A stretch of DNA of 64,000 bases from NCBI GenBank assembly GCA_035353815.1, contig DAOQAG010000024.1:1-64000 (forward strand), written 5' to 3'. This DNA is from JAKPUX01 sp035353815. GTDB taxonomy: Bacteria > Zhuqueibacterota > Zhuqueibacteria > Residuimicrobiales > Residuimicrobiaceae. Below the pieces are notes generated by a model. That model did not search any database and was not told where the DNA came from. It was given only the letters and a program-made list of their open reading frames with translations. Positions within the stretch are counted from its first letter, which is position 1. Every line of letters starts with the position of its first letter. The position numbers and the translations under genes are program-made. Below, piece by piece: positions 8,116 to 16,898 of the stretch.

Positions 8116-9306
8116 ATGAATGCCAAAGATCAAAAGACCCGGGAATATACCCATAAACTGAATGAGATCTCCGAAACCTTGCAGAGCCTGGTCTGGAAAA
8201 TGATCAACGAGCTGCGCGAATCGGAACAACGCTACCGCTATATCGTAGAATTCGCTGCTGATGCCATCATCACCATGTCCAAGGATACCCGCGTTACCTC
8301 CTGGAACAAGGGGGCGACCGCGATCTTTGGTTACGACGAGGAAGAGGCCGTCGGCAAGCCCATTGATACCCTCATCGCCAAAAACGGCGTCTCCCAGGAG
8401 GCTGCGCGCCTCTCCTCCCAGGTGCTCCAGGGCATCGTCCTCAAAAGCCTCGAGGCGATGCGCTATACGCGGGACGGCGATCCCCGCCATGTGCTCATCT
8501 CGGCTGCACCGATCACCAACGACGATGGCGAGGTCGAGGAGGTTTCACTCATTTACAAGGACATCACCGAGCTCAAACAGGCCCATGAGCAGCTGGTGCG
8601 CACCGAAAAGCAAGCGACCCTGGGCATCATCGCTGGCAGCATCGGCCATGAGCTGAATAACCTCGTCGGCGGGCTGCTCCTGCATGCGCGCTTGCTCAAG
8701 GAGATGGCGGGCAACGATGAACAGATCCGCGAGATCGCCGATCTTTTTTGCACCAATCTCGAGAAAGTGGCCTTGCACGGCAAAAACCTGCTCTCGCTGA
8801 GCCGGCCGACCAAACCCCGCTTTGAGCCGATGGACCTCAACGCCGTCATCAATGAGACCACCGATACCCTGATCCTCACCGGTGTGCTCAAACATTTCAA
8901 GGTGGAACGCCAGCTCTGCCAAGAGAGCAGCTATGTCTATGGCGACCGGAATCTGCTCGAACAATCGATCCGCAACCTCGAGATCAATGCAGCCCACGCC
9001 ATGGCGCCGGGCGGCCGCCTCACCATTGCCACCCGCATTTCCGACGATAAAAGCACTTGCGAGATCAGCATCGCGGACACGGGCTGCGGCATCCCCGCCG
9101 AGGCGATGGACAAGATCTTCCAACCCTTTTATACCACCAAATCCGAAGGCCAGGGCACCGGGCTGGGACTGCCGATCGTCAAGGACATCGTCGAAAAGCA
9201 CAACGGCACGATCCGCATCGAAAGTGAGGTCGACCGGGGCACGCGCGTTCTGGTCAACCTGCCCGTGGCCAACGATATCTCCTTCACCCAGACGTTGAGC
9301 ATTTGA
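8116..9306 (+). CDS. PAS-domain sensor histidine kinase, soluble
   Basis: This is a 396-residue protein. A short coiled helix leads into a PAS domain (about 38-155: 'IVEFAADAIITMSKDTRVTSWNKGATAIFGYDEEE', ending 'SLIYKDITELKQ'). The dimerisation/phosphoacceptor helix has His178 (AGSIGHELNNLVGG), matching the HisKA 'HELNN' class. The catalytic domain has an N box near 287-296 (NLEINAAHAM), 'DTGCGIP' at 321-327 and 'GTGLGLPIV' at 347-355. There is no membrane helix, so it senses something in the cytoplasm. No response regulator gene is adjacent, making it an orphan kinase. It converges with the gene ending near 9344. Confidence 0.93.
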   Translation: MNAKDQKTREYTHKLNEISETLQSLVWKMINELRESEQRYRYIVEFAADAIITMSKDTRVTSWNKGATAIFGYDEEEAVGKPIDTLIAKNGVSQEAARLSSQVLQGIVLKSLEAMRYTRDGDPRHVLISAAPITNDDGEVEEVSLIYKDITELKQAHEQLVRTEKQATLGIIAGSIGHELNNLVGGLLLHARLLKEMAGNDEQIREIADLFCTNLEKVALHGKNLLSLSRPTKPRFEPMDLNAVINETTDTLILTGVLKHFKVERQLCQESSYVYGDRNLLEQSIRNLEINAAHAMAPGGRLTIATRISDDKSTCEISIADTGCGIPAEAMDKIFQPFYTTKSEGQGTGLGLPIVKDIVEKHNGTIRIESEVDRGTRVLVNLPVANDISFTQTLSI

Positions 9307-9343
9307 CCCGCGCCGCCCTCGCGGCAGTGATCCGCCGCACCGC

Positions 9344-9400
9344 CTAGCGCAGCACCACCATTTTGCGGGCGTCCACCGCCGCATCCGCCGAAAGCCGCGT
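9344..9400 (-). pseudogene. detached end of the sorting domain, after an in-frame TGA
   Basis: Reading on in the same frame after the TGA at 9401-9403 gives 18 codons, TRLSADAAVDARKMVVLR, then TAG at 9344-9346. This is exactly how type IX-style sorting domains end (compare 'GTRIVRKMIKLQ' in the gene at 18159). The upstream frame stops at 'AAGIY', where these domains normally continue. A single nonsense change, or one wrong base, explains this best. Confidence 0.75.
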
Positions 9401-12094
9401 TCAGTAGATGCCCGCGGCCACCGGGCGTTCCTGGCCGTCCCGCGCATCCCAGGGCAGACAGTGCCTCCCCTCCGGGTAATAGCACTCCGCCAGCGTCCTG
9501 ACCCGCCGACCCCGCACATCCAGAACCTCCAGCCGGATCGCACCCCCCTGTCGCAGCGCAATTACCAGCTCGGTCGCCGGATTGAACGGATTCGGATAGT
9601 TGCCCTTCAGCCCGAACTCCACCGCCCCGTTCCGCCCGGACTCCTCACCCTGATGCATCTCCCCGGGCTTGACATGGTCCGGCGGTTCAATGACGCTCAC
9701 CCCAAGCACCTCACAGATCGCCCGCGCGATCCTCTCCTCCGCCGCAGGCGCGGGATGAAGACCATCCGGCACCAGATCGGTCAGTTCCTGTCCCTGCATA
9801 TTAGCATAACTGATAAAACGGCCATAGAGATCCACCAGCTGCACCGCTTCGGCGGCGGCAATGTCGCGCAGTGCGGCGTTGTAGCGGCTTTGCACCATGT
9901 TCAGCCCAAAGGGATCGTCGACGACAAAGGGGGAGCCGGCTGCCGGCCGGCCGTAGCGGGACAGCGTGCTGTCGCCCCAGCATAGGGGGGGCGCGGTCAT
10001 CAGCAGGGGGCGGATCCCGCGGACCTTGAGCTGCCGCACGATGGCGGTCACATTGCTGACGAAACGCTCCAGAGGCACGCGCGGCGTCAGTACCGGTGGC
10101 GTCCGCCAGAGTTCCACGCGGGCATCCTCTCCCCCGAATTGCAGGATCGCCAGGTCGCAAGTATGGGCCTGCAGCTCCTCGGGCAGGCGCTGCAGCGCGA
10201 CGTCGCTGGTGGTTCCCGCTGCACCGCGGTTCAGCACCGTCGCAGCGATCCCGGCCCGGGAGAGCGCGGCAGCGAGGCTCTGCGTATAGCCAGGCAGCGC
10301 CTCCGCGCCGGTACCCTGCGGGGCGAGGGTTCCGTCACCAAAGGCGAGGATACGGCAAGGCTGCACGGGCAAAGGCGCGAACTGCTGCTCGAGTTCCTCA
10401 GGCTTGAAATGGGTGCTGACAATGTAAGGTTGCTCGCTCTCCAGCCAGTGGCCATAGGTCGTGGCCACCAGCATCCCCGAAGGCAGGCATTCCACTCCCG
10501 GATAGGCGGTGTCGGCACCGCCGGTATTGTCCTTGAGGCGGATGCGATACTGCCCTTCGCGGCCGCGAATAATATCCTCATAGGTCCCGATCCAGCCGAC
10601 CCAGTCTCCCCAGGTCGGGCTGCCCTTGGCCATATCGCGGAAGGAGAGGAAAAGCCGGCCATCTTTGGTATACTGCCCGGTATGGCGATCCCCGGTGAGC
10701 GCGGCGGGGAGCTCGATCATCGGCGACCAGCTCTCGCCCTCATCATTGCTAGTGATATAGAACGAATTGAAGGCCCGGCTGTTTTCGCGCAGCAGCACCA
10801 GCAGCTGCTGCCCGTCCGGGGAGCGCACGATCCCCGGCTCGCACGGATCCGCCCAGTCGCATTCGATGATGGCCTCGGGATAGCTCCAGGTCAGGCCGCC
10901 ATCCGGCGAAAGAGTCTTGTAGACGGTAAAGGTATCGCCCGCCTTGCCGCTGCCTTGAAAAAAACGCCCGTCATCATGAAAGAGGGCCATGTAGCGGCCA
11001 TCCTTGAGACGGATCGCGCCACCCATGACGACAATGCCGCCCCATGCGCCCACCGGTTCGAGTTCGCTCCAGGTGGCGCCGTTGTCCGCCGACCAGGCGC
11101 GCCGCGCCGGATAGAGCCCGGAGAAGAGGATCAGCCTTTCGACCCCTTGCGGATCGGTCATGCGGAAGATCGTTGGCACCTCCTTTGAGGTCGCCCAGCT
11201 GGCCGGAGTCGCCAGGGCCCGGCTCCAGGTGAACCCGCCGTCGACGCTGCGCTTGTAGACGATGGCGCCGCTGCCGTGGCCTTTGGGATAAACCGCCAGC
11301 ATCGTGGTGCTGTCGGCCAGGAGCGTGGTGGTAACGTGGCCGAGATACTGACCGGGCTGCCGGTCGACCACCACCTGACGGTCGGGCTGGTCGAGGTCCC
11401 GCAGCGGGATGGTGAAGGACTCCGGCTGGAGATGCCTGGTGTCATTTTCAATCACGCGCACCGCAAGATCGGGCAAGAGGGCCTGATCGAAAAGCGGATC
11501 GGCGCTGCTGAAACGATGGCGGATCACGGTGTGCTTGAGGAGATCGCGGTCGTTGTTGTCGACCGCAGCCACCTCAATGGCAAGCGGCGCACCTGCCCCT
11601 TCCGGTGCGATCGTTACGAGCGCCGGCGAGGCGGCGCTGCCGTTGACCCGCAGCCGCCGCGGATCGAAGTAAAGAGCGAGCTGCACCGGCTGCTCCGGGA
11701 TCTGGCCGAATTCGATGTGATACACATCGCTGGTGCCGCCCTCCTCCCGGACCTCCGTAGTGCCGCCGCTCTCGATGATGCGCAAGCGGGCCGCCGCCGG
11801 GGCATAGGCTCCTGACGGCTCCCAGCGGATGTAATCGATCTCATTCAGGAAGGCCGGTGTCAGACGCCAGTAGCGGTTCATGGTCACGCGCACATCGACC
11901 ACCCCCGGCTCGAAGGCCAGCAGCTCGGGCACAAAGTAGGGCGACTCCCACACCTCGGGACTCTCCGCGAGAGGATCGCCATGCGCCGCTTCATAGCGGT
12001 GCTGGAATGCGGTGGAGAGACGCGGCGCGAAGCCGGGGTGCTGGGCTGAAGCGAGAGCCGTGAGGACCAGGAGCATCAAGAGCGATTTTTGCAT
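9401..12094 (-). CDS. secreted sialidase-like + SGNH hydrolase + sorting domain protein
   Basis: This is an 897-residue product from the ATG at 12094, which has GGAGG 7 bp upstream; in-frame codons further up derive from tandem repeats. It begins with a signal peptide (MQKSLLMLLVLTALASAQ). A beta-rich part (about 20-250) is followed by a six-bladed sialidase/BNR-like region (about 250-600) with Asp-box-like motifs such as 'SVDGGFTWS', 'SADNGATWS', 'SPDGGLTWS' and 'SNDEGESWS'. An SGNH/GDSL-like hydrolase comes next (about 610-800: 'ILAFGDGTLAP', 'NRGAAGTTS', 'VPDGLHPAPAA'), with Ser of GDS replaced by Gly. The C-terminus is a sorting domain ('GNYPNPFNPATELVIAL'), cut short by TGA. A substrate of exported glycan or ester type is likely. 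Confidence 0.78.
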   Translation of the reverse strand: MQKSLLMLLVLTALASAQHPGFAPRLSTAFQHRYEAAHGDPLAESPEVWESPYFVPELLAFEPGVVDVRVTMNRYWRLTPAFLNEIDYIRWEPSGAYAPAAARLRIIESGGTTEVREEGGTSDVYHIEFGQIPEQPVQLALYFDPRRLRVNGSAASPALVTIAPEGAGAPLAIEVAAVDNNDRDLLKHTVIRHRFSSADPLFDQALLPDLAVRVIENDTRHLQPESFTIPLRDLDQPDRQVVVDRQPGQYLGHVTTTLLADSTTMLAVYPKGHGSGAIVYKRSVDGGFTWSRALATPASWATSKEVPTIFRMTDPQGVERLILFSGLYPARRAWSADNGATWSELEPVGAWGGIVVMGGAIRLKDGRYMALFHDDGRFFQGSGKAGDTFTVYKTLSPDGGLTWSYPEAIIECDWADPCEPGIVRSPDGQQLLVLLRENSRAFNSFYITSNDEGESWSPMIELPAALTGDRHTGQYTKDGRLFLSFRDMAKGSPTWGDWVGWIGTYEDIIRGREGQYRIRLKDNTGGADTAYPGVECLPSGMLVATTYGHWLESEQPYIVSTHFKPEELEQQFAPLPVQPCRILAFGDGTLAPQGTGAEALPGYTQSLAAALSRAGIAATVLNRGAAGTTSDVALQRLPEELQAHTCDLAILQFGGEDARVELWRTPPVLTPRVPLERFVSNVTAIVRQLKVRGIRPLLMTAPPLCWGDSTLSRYGRPAAGSPFVVDDPFGLNMVQSRYNAALRDIAAAEAVQLVDLYGRFISYANMQGQELTDLVPDGLHPAPAAEERIARAICEVLGVSVIEPPDHVKPGEMHQGEESGRNGAVEFGLKGNYPNPFNPATELVIALRQGGAIRLEVLDVRGRRVRTLAECYYPEGRHCLPWDARDGQERPVAAGIY

Positions 12095-12430
12095 GGCCAA
12101 CCTCCGGGGCAGTTCAGTTATTTTTGTAATAAAAATTACTAAAATTAGGGGAGAAAACAAGCACTTTTTGGAGCGGATGGGGACAAGGGCTATCGGGGGC
12201 GAGTGGATTCGTGCGAGTTGCAGGCGGATGGGGACCAGGTCCAAGGGCTATCGGGGGCGAGTGGATTCGTGCGAGTTGCAGGCGGATGGGGACCAGGTCC
12301 ATTGGGGGCGAGTGGATTCGTGCGAGTTGCAGGCGGATGGGGACCAGGGCTTTCGGGAGCGAGTGGATTCGTGCGATTTATAAGCGGAGTGGAAGCGGAG
12401 TCAGTGCCGGGCCGAAGGGACGCGAGCGTG
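12095..12430. repeat. 51-58 bp tandem repeat array in a 336-bp intergenic region
   Basis: The 16-base motif GAGTGGATTCGTGCGA starts at 12201, 12259, 12310 and 12361, giving spacings of 58, 51 and 51 bp. The first unit carries a 7-bp insertion. A partial unit starts near 12171. The array covers about 12171-12390. The remaining part (12110-12165) is AT-rich and may hold the promoter of the minus-strand gene at 12094, though no good -35/-10 pair is visible. Confidence 0.85.
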
Positions 12431-13816
12431 CTACTCGATCACCCGCATCTCCCGCCATGCACCATGCAGGAACCGGCGGTAGAAAAAGAGTCCGAGCCCG
12501 ACGACGTAGAGCGTGACGAAAACCCAGAGGGCATGGATGGATGGCGGCAGGAAATACCACCAGAGCAGCGAAGGCACGACCATGATCAGCCAGGAGAGCC
12601 GGATCGTGGTGACCGCGACATACCGGGTATCTCCCGCCCCCTTGATGGCCGCCGAAAAGATCATGTTCATCGCATCGAAGAGACTGTAGAGCGCCACGAA
12701 GCGGAGCAGGACCACGCACAAGCGGCTGATGGCGAGAAAATCGGCCGAGCGAGCATTGCGAAAGAAGGGCCACAGGACGACGTGCGGCAGCAGGACGTAG
12801 CCGATGCTCAAGCCGACATAAAAGAGCATGCAGATATGCAGGGCGGACCAGGTATATTTTTCCGCCAGGGCGGGTCGATTGCCGCCCAGGGCTTGTCCCA
12901 CCAGGGCGCTGACGGCCGTCATCATGCCCAGCATCGGCGTAAAGGCGAGTGAATTGATGTTGAAGGCCAGGGTGGTCGCCGCCAGCTCGGTCGTGCCGAT
13001 CTTGCCGGCGATGATGAGAAAAATGGTGAAGGCGAGCACCTCAAGAAAAACCTGCAGGCCGCTCGGCGCCCCGAAACGCAGCAGCCGGCGAAAGAGTCCG
13101 GGATCGAACCGCCAGCCGCTCAGCGTGCCATAGGTTCTGGTGTAGCGCGGCAGGAAAAAGAGCACGAGAAAGGCCAGCGCCGGAAACAAGCCCGCTGCCA
13201 CGGTCGCCCAGGCTGCGCCGGCGATCCCCATGCGGGGGAAGCCCGCCTTGCCGAAGATCAACAGATAATCAAAGACGACATTGATCAGGGTGGCGATCAG
13301 ATTGATCCAGAAAATGATCCAGGTTCGGCCCAAACCACTGAAAAAGCCGGAGAGGGCATTGGAGACCACCACCGCCGGCGCGCCCAGCAGGAGAATACGA
13401 AAGTAGACGATCTCCATCTCCTCGACATCGGGCGCGTGACCGAAGAGATGGAAGAGATCATCGGCGAGGGGCCACATCACCAGGACCAGCACGACCGCGA
13501 AGAACCCGAAATAGATACCTTGCCAGACCGAGCGGCCGATGCGCTCGGGGCGGCCGGCGCCATGGTACTGCGCGACAAAGGTATTGACGTAGCTGGCGAT
13601 GCCGATGAGCAGACTGAAGAGGGTAAAGTTGGCCATACCCGAAGGGGAGGCCGCAGCCAGAGCGGCCGGCGAATACCAGGTCAAAAAGATCCGGTCGATG
13701 AAGGTCTGCAGGCTCCAGGCCCCGGTGCTGAAGATCAAGGGCAGGGCGATGCGCATCACCGCGCGATAGCCCCCTTCGTCATTCCAGCGTGCGCTGAGGT
13801 TGGCCAGGGGGCGCAT
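12431..13816 (-). CDS. MATE-family efflux transporter
   Basis: This 461-residue protein has about twelve membrane helices and the MATE arrangement of two similar halves. Recognisable segments are 'ALPLIFSTGAWSLQTFIDRIFLTWYSPAALAA' (helix 1 and loop), 'GIASYVNTFVAQYHGAGRPE' and 'GMMTAVSALVGQALGGNRPALAEKYTW' (the equivalent in the second half). Relatives export cationic drugs or metabolites using Na+ or H+. The ATG overlaps the murJ stop as TGATG, so the two genes are translationally coupled. MurJ and MATE belong to the same MOP superfamily; here coupling to a lipid II flippase suggests a possible cell-envelope substrate, which is inference. Confidence 0.88.
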   Translation of the reverse strand: MRPLANLSARWNDEGGYRAVMRIALPLIFSTGAWSLQTFIDRIFLTWYSPAALAAASPSGMANFTLFSLLIGIASYVNTFVAQYHGAGRPERIGRSVWQGIYFGFFAVVLVLVMWPLADDLFHLFGHAPDVEEMEIVYFRILLLGAPAVVVSNALSGFFSGLGRTWIIFWINLIATLINVVFDYLLIFGKAGFPRMGIAGAAWATVAAGLFPALAFLVLFFLPRYTRTYGTLSGWRFDPGLFRRLLRFGAPSGLQVFLEVLAFTIFLIIAGKIGTTELAATTLAFNINSLAFTPMLGMMTAVSALVGQALGGNRPALAEKYTWSALHICMLFYVGLSIGYVLLPHVVLWPFFRNARSADFLAISRLCVVLLRFVALYSLFDAMNMIFSAAIKGAGDTRYVAVTTIRLSWLIMVVPSLLWWYFLPPSIHALWVFVTLYVVGLGLFFYRRFLHGAWREMRVIE

Positions 13817-15429
13817 CAAGCGCTCCGGCGCCTGCGGCCGCGCAGGAGCTGGGGATCGGCGACGCGCAGCAAAAAGGTCAAGCCGACATAGACCAAACCA
13901 TAAAGGCCGAGGACGATGACCGCCGTGAAGACCGGATGCAGAGGCGGCAGCAGCAGGCGGACGCCCCAGGCGGCGCCGGCGGCGAGTGCCGCGGCCAGCC
14001 AGAGGCGGAGGGTATAGCTCAGCGGCAGGCCGGTGCGCCCGATGCGGCGGTTGAGACTGCGGCGCAGCAGCAGGAACTCGATCCAGCCGGCGATCCCCGC
14101 GGAGATGGTCAAACCCGCCACGCCCCAGCGCGGGGCGATCCCGATCATCCCGGGCAGGTGGAGCGCGCAAAAATAGCCGAGTGAGGCCGTGAGCAAGACG
14201 CGGATCATGGCGAAGCGCAGCGGCGTGCGGGTATCGCGCAGGGCATAATAGGTCGAGGAGTAGAGCCTCCCCAGGGTCTGGGCGAGCAGGCCGACGGTGG
14301 CCCCGGCGAGGCAGCCCCAGACGTAGATCACATCGCCGCGGCCGAAGCGGCCGGTCTGATAGATCGCCGCCACGACGACATCCCCGAGCGCCAGAAAGGC
14401 CATGCCCGCGGCGATGATAAAATAGGCGATGCGGCGCAGGCCGCCGTTAAGGCGGCGGTGCAAAAAGGCGGCGATTTCGTGCGTCTCCCCCACGGCACTC
14501 GACATCGCCGGCAGCTCGGCGGCGGAAACCGACATACCGAAAAGACTGACCGGCAGAAGATAGAGGGTCTGGGCATAACTGAACGCGGCAAAGGCGCCGG
14601 TGGGCAGCAAGCTTGCCAGCAACTCGTCGATATAGCTGCTGATCTGGATGACACCACGCCCGAAAAAGACCGGAAAAAAGTTGCGCACCACCGTGCGCAC
14701 CTCGGTCATGGCCAGATCGAGACGGATGCGCAGCGGCCGCGCCAGGCGCAAGACCATGGGCAGCTGCAGCATGAATTGGGCGGCGCTGCCGGCGACCGAA
14801 GCCCAGGCGATGGTCGCGGCGAGCGGGAACTGCTCCCGCTGCGGCCCCCAGATCAGCAGTGCGGCGATCATCACAGCGTTCCAGCCGATCGGAGCGGCAT
14901 AGGAGAGAAAAAAGCGCCGGTGGCTGTTGAGAATGCCCAGACACCAGGAGGAAAGGACGAGGACGCCGGCGCCGGGAAAAAGGATGCGCACCAGGAGGAT
15001 GGTAAGCTCGCGTTTGGCTCCGGTAAAACCCGGCGCAATCGCGGCGATCAGCCAGGGCGTGGCGAGAATGCCGAGCAGCACACACAAAGAGACCACCAGC
15101 GCCAGAATGGCGGCAATCGCCCCCGCCACCCGGCCTGCTTCTTCCTTTTTCTCTTCCGCCAGCAACCGGGCGTAGACCGGAATGAACGAGGCCGAGAGCG
15201 TTCCTTCCCCAAACAGATTCTGGAGAAAATTGGGGATGCGAAAGGCCGCCTTGAAGGCATCCGCCGCGGCTGAGCTGCCGAAATAATGGGCGAAAACACG
15301 GTCGCGGATCAAGCCGGCGATGCGGCTGAGGAAGACGCCCGCCGCTACCAGCAAAGCTCCGCCGCCGGGAGCGGCTTTGCGCGGCCGCTCCGGAGCCCCT
15401 GCGGCGATATCGGTATCAAGTTGCGCCAC
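13816..15429 (-). CDS. murJ: lipid II flippase MurJ
   Basis: This 537-residue polytopic protein has the MurJ/MviN signature. The N-terminal 'FLSRIAGLIRDRVFAHYFG', 'ADAFKAAFRIPNFLQNLFGEGTLSASFIPVY' and 'GRLYSSTYYALRDTRTPLRFAM' are all diagnostic. About fourteen helices are present. MurJ moves lipid-linked peptidoglycan precursor across the inner membrane. It starts with GTG at 15429 behind AAGGACGG, 9 bp after manA, and its stop overlaps the MATE start. Confidence 0.93.
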   Translation of the reverse strand: MAQLDTDIAAGAPERPRKAAPGGGALLVAAGVFLSRIAGLIRDRVFAHYFGSSAAADAFKAAFRIPNFLQNLFGEGTLSASFIPVYARLLAEEKKEEAGRVAGAIAAILALVVSLCVLLGILATPWLIAAIAPGFTGAKRELTILLVRILFPGAGVLVLSSWCLGILNSHRRFFLSYAAPIGWNAVMIAALLIWGPQREQFPLAATIAWASVAGSAAQFMLQLPMVLRLARPLRIRLDLAMTEVRTVVRNFFPVFFGRGVIQISSYIDELLASLLPTGAFAAFSYAQTLYLLPVSLFGMSVSAAELPAMSSAVGETHEIAAFLHRRLNGGLRRIAYFIIAAGMAFLALGDVVVAAIYQTGRFGRGDVIYVWGCLAGATVGLLAQTLGRLYSSTYYALRDTRTPLRFAMIRVLLTASLGYFCALHLPGMIGIAPRWGVAGLTISAGIAGWIEFLLLRRSLNRRIGRTGLPLSYTLRLWLAAALAAGAAWGVRLLLPPLHPVFTAVIVLGLYGLVYVGLTFLLRVADPQLLRGRRRRSA

Positions 15430-15438
15430 GATCCGTCC

Positions 15439-16725
15439 TTATCTACTTCCCTGAGATGCGGGCACAGAAGCCCTGAAAAGCAGCGCGCCGGAGGTGCTGC
15501 GGAGCTGCCATTCGACATCCGCCGCCGCGAGTACGATCGCACCGCGTCCAAGTTCGAGCTGCTCCCCGGCCGCCGCGATCGCGGCCGAGCCCTCCAGGAG
15601 AATGAGAATGTCCGGACCATGCGGCACCGGACTGCGATGCACCGCACCCGCCTGCAGATCGATCCGGGCCAGTTGAAAATCCTCCACCGCGGTGGAATAA
15701 AGCTTTTCGCAGGGAGCCAGAGGTGTCGCAGTGAGCAGTTCCGGCTTGCCACCGTTGAAACGGATGGTCTTGAGCAGCTCCGGCACGTCGACATGCTTGG
15801 GGGTCAAACCACCGCGCAGGACGTTGTCTGAATTGGCCATCAGCTCGACGGTCGTGCCCTCAAGATAGGCATGCGGCACGCCGGCCCCCTGAAAGGTCCC
15901 CTGCCCCGGCTCGAGCTTGAGCAGATTCAACAGGTAGATCGAAAAGATCCCCCGGTCAAAGCCGCCAGCCGCCAGAGGGAAGGCGCGCGCCGCCTTGACC
16001 GCCCAGAAATGGGGACTGATCTTTTTGAGCAGACCGCGGTCGAAAAGCGGCCCGATCTGATCCAGCAGAGCGCCCAGCACCCGGTCGACCTCCTGCTGCG
16101 GCAGCGTCATCAGCTGTTCATAGAGACGGCGGAGCAGCTGCACCTGGCCGGCCGGATCCTCCTGGACATCGTGAAGATAGAGGGAAAACCAGGGCGCCAA
16201 TCCGGTGAAGGCCGGGATGGTATCCAGCAGATCGGCGATCTCGGCCAGCGGGCGGAATCCGTGCAGCATCCAGAAGCGCGTCAGGGCGACATGCACCTCG
16301 GGCTTGTGATTGCGGTCGCGGTAATTGCGCTGCGGGGCATTCCGCGGCACACCGGCAGCCTCCTCGGCGGCGAATCCCGCCTCCGCCTCAGGCCGCGAGG
16401 GGTGCACCTGGATCGAAAGCATATCGCGCGCATCGAGGATCTTGAAGAGAAAGGGAAGCTCCGCCCCAAAGCGCGCGTGTACTCCCGCGCCCAGAATCCG
16501 CTCCGGCTCGCGCCGCACCAGGGCATCGAGCCCGAGACGCTCCCCACCGCTCTCCACCTCGCTGGGGGCCTGCGGATGCGTCCCCATCCACAACTCGGCA
16601 AAAGGCCGCAGCTCGGGATTCGCGAGACCGAGAAGCCTGGGGATAAATTCATAGCCACCCCAGGGATAGTGCTGCACACGTCCATGCAGCCTATACAGCG
16701 CAGAGGAAAAGGGTATTTCGGCCAT
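15439..16725 (-). CDS. manA: mannose-6-phosphate isomerase, class I
   Basis: This 428-residue type I phosphomannose isomerase interconverts fructose-6-P and mannose-6-P in the cytoplasm, feeding GDP-mannose for surface glycans. Key segments are 'HYPWGGYEFIPRLLG' at the N-terminus, zinc-site 'SIQVHPS' near 105, 'RNHKPEVHVAL' near 140 with the metal-binding Glu, and 'GVPHAYLEGTTVELMANSDNVLRGGLTPKHVD' near 280-312 (His and catalytic Arg). The length is slightly above the usual 390-420. It is the first gene of a manA-murJ-MATE operon. Confidence 0.92.
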   Translation of the reverse strand: MAEIPFSSALYRLHGRVQHYPWGGYEFIPRLLGLANPELRPFAELWMGTHPQAPSEVESGGERLGLDALVRREPERILGAGVHARFGAELPFLFKILDARDMLSIQVHPSRPEAEAGFAAEEAAGVPRNAPQRNYRDRNHKPEVHVALTRFWMLHGFRPLAEIADLLDTIPAFTGLAPWFSLYLHDVQEDPAGQVQLLRRLYEQLMTLPQQEVDRVLGALLDQIGPLFDRGLLKKISPHFWAVKAARAFPLAAGGFDRGIFSIYLLNLLKLEPGQGTFQGAGVPHAYLEGTTVELMANSDNVLRGGLTPKHVDVPELLKTIRFNGGKPELLTATPLAPCEKLYSTAVEDFQLARIDLQAGAVHRSPVPHGPDILILLEGSAAIAAAGEQLELGRGAIVLAAADVEWQLRSTSGALLFRASVPASQGSR

Positions 16726-16898
16726 CTCTTTATGTCCAGTCCAGAAATTTGTTGGGGTGCCAGCTGTGGTTCGAGCCTGGCCGGGTTTGTTCCAGCGCGA
16801 CGCGACGCCCGGGTCCGCCTCAGGCAGCAGCGCAGGCGTGACGCATATCGGCGATGGTATCGTTCGTTGCAGAACGGCCGAAATTAGGCCGTCGAATT

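Noticed and set aside
9401..9403. TGA recoded as an amino acid
   Set aside because: TGA ends several well-defined genes here (for example murJ at 13816 and cdaA at 53566), so general recoding is not supported; a mutation or error is simpler.
13816..14170. N-terminal extension of the MATE gene into murJ
   Set aside because: The extension is Arg/Ala/Pro-rich and antisense-frame to murJ codons; the MATE fold begins at the ATG at 13816.
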